Assembly: GCA_026214975.1 (NCBI GenBank)
Contig: CM047810.1
Span: 96,364,316-96,428,315, forward strand
Direction: 5' to 3'
Length of the DNA stretch: 64,000 bases
From: Gentiana macrophylla
Lineage: Eukaryota > Streptophyta > Magnoliopsida > Gentianales > Gentianaceae
Made by a program: the position numbers and the translations under genes. Position 1 is the first letter of the stretch; each line of letters begins with the position of its first letter. Positions 57,865 through 64,000 of this stretch are shown here, one piece after another. The notes under the pieces are model-generated. The model worked only from the letters and a program-made list of their open reading frames with translations, had not been told where the DNA came from and made no database searches.

Positions 57865-59449
57865 ATGGATACATTAAGACAACGCAACCTGATTGCTACC
57901 AGGAAGACCTCAGGCTAGGTGAAGAGGAGCGGAGAGCTCAAAGGAATTAAGGTCGACCTTCCCATGGTCGACGTCCATACTGGCTCAGCAGGCGCATCTT
58001 CAGGATCTAAAGGCATCAAAGTGGCCCCGCCACAAGTTAAACAATCCGTGGGAAAAACAGTCATGGGCAAGCACCTCAAGCAAGCCATTTTGACGAAAAC
58101 TCCATCTCCTGAAAAAAGACCTAGGTTTCTGAAGCCGTTGGTTCGGATGAGATTGATCCCGCTGAGGGTAAGAATGGTGAGAAGGAGACTCGTCTTGCCA
58201 AAAAATCCAAAATGACCGATATTCAATCGAGGCCCAATGCCTCTCTTCAAGAGAAACCCCAGTCCAAGGACGCCAATCTTCGCAAGGGGTCCGCTGTTCC
58301 TGCTTCCGATAAAGGCAAAAATCTAGCCGGCAAGTCGAGCTCAGTAGACGCGACTGCAATGGTGCCTTTCTCTGGTTTTCCCGTAGGGCCTCGTGGTACC
58401 CCTGTTATCTGGCTGGACAAGAATTTTATATGTTAACGACCAATCGACTTGCCTAGGCGACCATGATTCCGCGGCGATAGCCGACGTTGCTCCATTAAGG
58501 CATCTGAGGTGGAGCCTTCCTAATCCCATTCAGCTAGAGATTGGTCACAGAATAGTGGATCGGATCGGATCATATTGTCTGATCAAGTCGACCCCCGTTG
58601 CGCCTTTCTGCAAAACATCAAGGACTTGTTGGGTTTGTTTGGGGCTACAGTGAGCATGGTAATCTCTGCTCGTCTCACCATTACATCCTTTGTATTCTGA
58701 TTTTTGTCTTGCTTTGTTATTCAACTGATCTGTTCGATTTGCTTTCCTTTTTTCAAGTCGGTACCGGCATGAGGAAATTTGTGGAGGATTATAAAGAGGC
58801 CACCTCGTCAAGGTCGGCTGTTGAAATGGAGCTAAAGGCAGCTAAAGTTGTTGCGGCCGCTTAGTGCTCTGATGTCGAAAATGCTGAGTTGAAGAAGTAG
58901 CTTGCTGAGGCGAAGAGGATGGAGCTCGAGGCTCAGGTGAATTCTGAGCGTCTTGAGGCTCAGGTGAATTCTGAGCGTCTTGAGGCTCTTAACCATGAGT
59001 TAACGCTGAAGTATAAAGAGGCAGCCCGATTTATGAGTGAGATGGAGAAGTGGGTTGATCAAGCCCGAAACCTCTGGAAAGCTGAACAAGAGGTGAATGT
59101 TGATCTGAAACAGAAGCTGACCGACTTGGGTGCCGAAGTCGAAGCCAAGTTAGAGGTCACGAGAAAGGAGGCCATGGAATTGTATAAAGTCTCTAGGGCC
59201 GCTAAGGGTATAGCCGGCAAGAACTTTTTGATGGGGTATGATCAAGGCATCTACCATCTCGCAAGGTGCTTATGGGCTCAAGGTGGCGATGTTCCCAGTC
59301 TTGAGACCTGGCTGGATTGGGTCGTTATCCCACCTTTCTCCGACCATCTTAGGGTTTTCCATCCTTCCATACCTTATACTGAGGTCGAGCTGAAGGGCTA
59401 TGTTGAGGATTGGATAGCTGAAGGGAAAGAGGTTTGGGATCCGCCCTAG
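57865..59449 (+). pseudogene. extra ORF of the second Tat-type element, 3' part
   Basis: Continues 47418-48589 after the nested insertion. An exon starts after CTTTGTAG with MDTLRQRN, followed by a Lys/Ser-rich region with a TAG at about 57916, a frameshift near 58130 and more stops after 58435. After a probable intron (about 58652-58759) comes a coiled-coil part (VEDYKEATSSRSAVEMEL, two in-frame stops at 58862-58900) and an open end (58919-59449: MELEAQVNSERLEAQVNSER ... GYDQGIYHLARCL ... EDWIAEGKEVWDPP). The order, conserved domain then coiled coil then acidic C-terminus, matches the extra ORF of the first Tat-type element. Confidence 0.7.
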
Positions 59450-60005
59450 GTCAAAGCCGTCAACCTCTGGGAGCTAGTAAATCAGATCACCCAGGTTGAT
59501 GATCAAGGAGAGGCTGAGGTCGCTGATCAAGAGGCGGATGAAGCTGATACCAGTGCCGAGAATGTAATGCATCCTTCTCATAGTGCTGAGAATGTTGGCA
59601 ACATTTTCTCAACTCTCTGAATATATTGACGAGCATCTTCTTTTCTTGAACGTATTGATGTGTTTTGCTTGAAATTATTGTATATATCGAGTCCGGTTTA
59701 GTCTATGTCCGGTGAAGTGGTATCCTGCCCTCTTGTTTCAGATAAGATTCAAAGTTGTAAACTTGTGGGCTTATCTGAATAACTATCCAATTTTGGGTTT
59801 GGAATCTTTCCAAATATATAACCCCATTTTAATGAAGTTCAAGATCATCAATCCGAGACCGTTGTTGAAAATCAAGTTAACACAGACATCAAGCACACTT
59901 GAATGATACGATAACATGCACTAAAGGAGAGAATGTAAAAATCGGGCTTTATTAAGTTCTCCTCACCGTGTTTGGTGAGTGAAGTTACAAATAAGAAATC
60001 TTAAC
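59450..60005. other. remaining interior of the second Tat-type element
   Basis: No coding motif. Ends where a Copia-like LTR begins at 60006. Confidence 0.45.
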
Positions 60006-60798
60006 TGTTAGGAAATCTACGCGGTAACGTAGCGGAATTCAAAAATTTATTTCCTTTTAACCAGGATCGACTTCGTTTAAGCAATAAACAAATAAGCTAG
60101 TAGACAGTGGTTACCTTGCTTGGTTTAAAAGATCGACGCTTTGACCATCTAAGGAGAGTAGTGGTGCACGGAGCCGCCCAAGCGTTCGGCCTCTACCGGT
60201 AATCCACACGAACAGCCTGCCGGAATCCCATCATGGATTGCTACTAGAAAAATCCGGTTGCTAGACCGGCCTTTTCTCTCTCTAATCTCTCTCTGAGAAG
60301 CTCCCTTCTTTCAAAAAAAACTATTAGCTCTTGGAATTGTGATGATCAAAAGAGCTAGCCAATCCTCCCTTAAATAAGGTGACCTGTGCCCCTACAGTTC
60401 CCAATCTGATTGGGATTAGCTTCCTAGTAAATTTAGGAGAAAGAAAATATTTTCCTAATAAAATAAGGAAAATACTTTTGATTGATTTATCTCATTTAAT
60501 ATTCAATATCTTATATTAAATATTTTCCCAATATATATTGGCAATATCTTATATTGAATATATTTTTATCTTATTATCATAAATTAATTTACACATGCGT
60601 GCAAATCTATATTCATTAATATCTATCTAATATTAATATAAGGTAATACAATTTATATTATTGATTGATGTGTACAAACCAAATATATCTTATATAGTAA
60701 CAAAAGTGCGCCATACATATATGTATATCCAAATATATATTTAATCAATTAATATAATACAATGATTAATTAATTTACAAAATACGTGTATATATCAT

Positions 60799-60799
<1 letters not shown>

Positions 60800-60874
<75 letters not shown>
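60800..60874. repeat. (AT)n microsatellite
   Basis: About 75 bp of AT dinucleotides, much longer than in the 728-2659 copy of the LTR. Confidence 0.95.
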
Positions 60875-60876
<2 letters not shown>

Positions 60877-61447
60877 CATAATATTACATTTACATACACA
60901 TACATTATGTGTATATTTAATTAATCAATATAATTAATATCTTGTATTATATTTATTCATAATAAATAAATACCACCATATTAATTTACCTCTATAACCC
61001 TTATAGTATGAGATAAATTCTTTCCTTATTTGGTTATCAACTATAACCGCATTTTAATCCGGCTAGATGTTCTTATGTGTGTGACCCGATAGGCTTCCGA
61101 ATATGTTGGCCGCAGACCCAAAGTGCAAATTATGAAAATGCCCTTCATGCCTAACGATCACGGGATAGCGTCTAGCAACACACCATGGCCCCCGATCATC
61201 GGAGAGTCAAATGTAATGACTACTACCTTTCATTTGAAACAATTGCTGTGTAAATAGAATCATATCACTGTAATAATATCCATACAGTAGTTTGTCGAGT
61301 GTCAAACATCAACGGCCGTATCTTATAATCTGGATATCATGCTCTCTCGAAGTAACTCGTTTACTTTCACTTTGCAAAGACTCACGAGAGTAAGACATTC
61401 TTTATAAGAAGGCTCTTTCGGATATTCACCCATACTATTAAGGCACG

Positions 61448-63227
61448 TGTTGGTCCCTTGGAAAGACTAACACAAGTTTATAGGGGTTGAATAAAATTGT
61501 CACAAAAACTAGATTAATAACAATTAAGGTTCGGTTTTAACTTGTGTGAAGTTGAGTGACTAAGTGAGAGTCTAAGTCAAACGACTTATAACAAAAGCGA
61601 GTCAACCGGCGGGATATAAGTTTTAGCCTTTATCTGGATCTTGTTGATTCTATAAGAAAAAGCTGAGTATGCTAAACTGAATTCTGGTGAATGTCAGTTT
61701 GTGATATGTGTATGCGTATAACAATCAGTTTCAGTATGCTGAATAAACAATAACAAAATGCTGTATAAGTAAATGACTGAGTGTAAATGCGTAAAGTAAA
61801 TAGAGCAAGAATTATAGTGGTTTCAGGTGGTGTAATCATATTAGACCACTCTTCCCTGTGATGATGTAGGAAAATTCCACTAGAACCTTGAGCTAAGTCG
61901 TTACAAAAAGTCCTAAACGATAGTCCTTGACTAATCCCTAGCGTCACTATCTAAACAACTAAAGAACATGTTGGATCGCTGCTCTGCTGCTCTTCAACTG
62001 CTTGAACCACTGGCCCTTGGAGGGTTGTGTTGCCTCTTCACCAGCTACCACCACAAACACAGTCTGCCTGACTGCAAATGACAACTGTCCTTGGCAAATC
62101 CTTGACCGGATAGCTTCACAGTCTAAACCTTTGACTAAGAATCAAAGTTGGGCTGAGAATCAATAAATTGATTCTTGCTTGTGGTTCTTCAAAGTGTCGA
62201 ATTCTGGATTTGATCGATGTAGCTTGAACACTTGAAGAAATCTAGATATGATCTTGTTGAGCGCAGATATTGATAGCAATTCGAATGAACTAGACTTGTG
62301 CACAAAAATGCTTGTAATCTTGTTAATTCGGTGTTTGATCCTTGATGCCAAGTCCTCTATTTATAGTGTGAGGTCCAACGTTCATCTTGCTTGAATTTGA
62401 ATTGCATCAACATCTATATCTTCAGACGTCAGGTGTCAGTGACCGTTTTGACATGTCAGTTCTTCATCCAATAAAAATCCTTGAATTATAACGTTCGAAT
62501 GTACTTTCAGTTTCTTGGATGGCTGACTATAAAACTGAGTATCCTGATCAGTTTTATACTTATTATGTCAGTTATCAGTTTGTTAACTGACTTAGAGCAT
62601 TAACTGAGTTTTTACTCTTCTTCAAAACTTAGTACTCTATTTATCTGATTTTATGTGACTGAATCAGATTACATCATTCCTTAAACAAATCATCTAAGAT
62701 ATCATTGTCCTTTCGATTCTTAGGTCTTCTACAAGATCCATAAAGTCAGTTGAGGCCATCACAGACTTACCTGAATTCTAACTTTACAGTCTCGGCTTTG
62801 ATCTTCATAACTGAGTTTGAACCCTCACTTCTTCAGTCTTCTACAACTGAGTTTGTGTCCCTCAGTACTTCAAATAATGAGTTTGTTCCCTCAGCCTTCA
62901 GTTCTAGATAAGTCAACCGAGTTTGTGTCCCTCAACGAACTTACTTTCTTCAGTTTTGAGTACGACTTCAGTTTTAGGTGTACATCTTCAGTCTTATGTC
63001 AAGTTCCAGTTATCTAGATGATTTCTAGTTTTCATTTTTACGACACTTCTATCTAATACAGTGCTTGTCTGATATAACCTATACAATTATCAGATTCTTG
63101 TAAAACCTATACATTCAGTTCTAGACATCTTTTAGCCTTTCACTATAACAGCTAGTTTCAGCACTTCATCAATGGGGTGTAAACAAATAAGATGAATCAT
63201 CATCAAACCTAAATTTTATTTCCAACA
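61448..63227 (+). repeat. SIRE-like Copia solo LTR (1,780 bp)
   Basis: Begins TGTTGGTCCC, ends TTATTTCCAACA, and is flanked by a near-perfect TSD (GCACG at 61443-61447, GTACG at 63228-63232). Flanking sequence on the two sides joins into one continuous Copia-like LTR when compared with 728-2659. Near 62815-62945 it has three loose repeats of GAGTTTGTGTCCCTCA. Confidence 0.85.
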
Positions 63228-63846
63228 GTACGCGATTTCTGGACGAACAAACATTTATAATCCGCATGCTTCAGTACCATACCCAATCACTACCGCATGA
63301 TTGTCCCGTGGCTAGGGGAAACCTTAATAGTGTCAAAGCATGACAATCCCCACCGTCATTCCATATAGACTCCGGTCATAAGGATAATTACACAACTACC
63401 ATATAGTGTGACACTTAACGGTGTAAATGGGTCAGTCTAACGTACGCATTCTCTAATACACGTCCACATACAGTCCAAGCGTCTCTACACTTCGATAGAC
63501 GAGATCTATCCCTGCCAATAAAGACAGAAGACATCTAATACGTGCTAGCCTGTTCGTACTATCAATGTCCTGTTTAATAGTATATAAGCCTAGAGACATT
63601 TAAGTATCAAACTTAATAAAGTGATTAGAGATTTCATCAACCATAATCGGTTATCATGGTTTCTCTATCACAGTTTAATACTAAGGACGTTATCATATAA
63701 AAATTCATAATTGGTTCTTTAAATGAACAAATATATGACAACAGAAAAGCCATTTATCATATGTATAAACATAAAGAAATAGTAGAAATGATCCGACCCG
63801 GTCGGATCCGGTCCAACCCGATTGAGTGTAGGACACTATTTCAACA

Positions 63847-64000
63847 ATCTCCCACTTGGCCTAAAACTAATCACTCGCACACACAAGACCAAGTTGAAAC
63901 ACAAGAATCTCATGCAATGCTCGCAACCAACCCTAGCCATGAACGGATCGCTATCCATGAGGACTCAGACTATCTTCTTACCATGCTCCAAACGACCAAG
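63847..64000 (-). mobile_element. 3' internal end of a minus-strand Copia-like element (partial)
   Basis: Complement of the 574-727 sequence, starting with the PPT. The element continues past the window. Confidence 0.8.

Larger units (their letters stand above)
45873..60005 (-). mobile_element. second Tat-type Gypsy element (partial), with nested insertions
   Basis: Left boundary is an LTR (45873-46478) with a minus-strand PPT just inside it (plus-strand GGCCCCCTACTTT), so this is the element's 3' end and it lies on the minus strand. On the plus strand it carries the same kind of extra ORF as 27257-34582, split by the insertion at 48590-57639. The region expected to hold gag-pol and the 5' LTR is not seen, because another LTR begins at 60006. 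The element interrupts the Copia-like LTR at 45872. Confidence 0.7.
60006..63846 (-). repeat. Copia-like LTR (family of 728-2659), minus strand, interrupted
   Basis: Plus-strand ends TGTTAGGAAATC and TTTCAACA are the complement of the 728-2659 ends. Next to it at 63847 is the complementary PPT (TCTCCCACTT), so this is the 3' LTR of a minus-strand element. It contains a 75-bp AT microsatellite (60800-60874) and the solo LTR 61448-63227; without the insertion it is about 2.06 kb. Confidence 0.85.

Noticed and set aside
60006..63846. 60006-63846 as the partner LTR of 728-2659 in a single giant element
   Set aside because: The two are in opposite orientation and each has its own internal PPT on the outer side, so they belong to different insertions.

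Overview
This window is plant nuclear DNA, most likely from a eudicot. It contains one multi-exon host gene with GT-AG introns, a pectate lyase. Almost everything else is LTR retrotransposons, many nested in each other, plus SINEs, a Stowaway-type MITE, AT microsatellites and one plastid-derived fragment. The species cannot be named from the sequence. No bacterial, viral or CRISPR feature was seen. All family assignments come from visible motifs (LTR ends, target-site duplications (TSDs), primer-binding sites (PBS), polypurine tracts (PPT), protein motifs); no database search was run.

Left arm (1-27 kb). The window opens in the 3' end of a Copia-like element with a 1.9-kb LTR (728-2659). A Stowaway-like MITE (2912-3765) is split by a Gypsy solo LTR. 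A decayed Tat-type Gypsy element spans 4471-7220, and a 5'-truncated SINE lies at 7574-7747. A minus-strand Copia element (8609-18733, TSD ATAAG) is interrupted inside integrase by a plus-strand Copia element (11170-16231, TSD TGAGT). Next come a Copia LTR and gag fragment (19691-24710) split by a long-LTR element (20683-24674, TSD ATTTA), then a solo LTR (25892-26539).

Centre (27-44 kb). A minus-strand Tat-type element (27257-34582) keeps gag and protease but has lost the rest of pol. On the opposite strand it carries a spliced extra ORF of the 'putative gypsy-type transposon' family, and between the two lies a 3 x 90-bp tandem array. A piece of plastid atpB/atpE sits inside the extra ORF. 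The pectate lyase gene follows (35840-40671, plus strand, seven coding exons). It is conserved throughout except for a net +2-nt change at the end of exon 6 that would truncate the protein. Intron 3 holds a dimeric SINE.

Right arm (44-64 kb). This is a nest up to four levels deep. A Copia-like LTR (44943 onward) is interrupted by a second Tat-type element (45873 to at least 60005). That element's extra ORF is split by a SIRE-like solo LTR (48590-57639), which is itself split by a young Athila-like element lacking pol (49743-57381, about 2.2-kb LTRs). The Athila-like element shows two unusual features: its LTR-end/PBS segment is repeated three times in tandem, and its interior holds the 5' half of a nuclear tRNA-Asp, the tRNA matching its own PBS. 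The window closes in a minus-strand copy of the same Copia-like LTR family that opens it, and that LTR is again interrupted by a SIRE-like solo LTR.

Only the pectate lyase is a candidate functional host gene. The rest records successive insertions, whose relative order can be read from the nesting.
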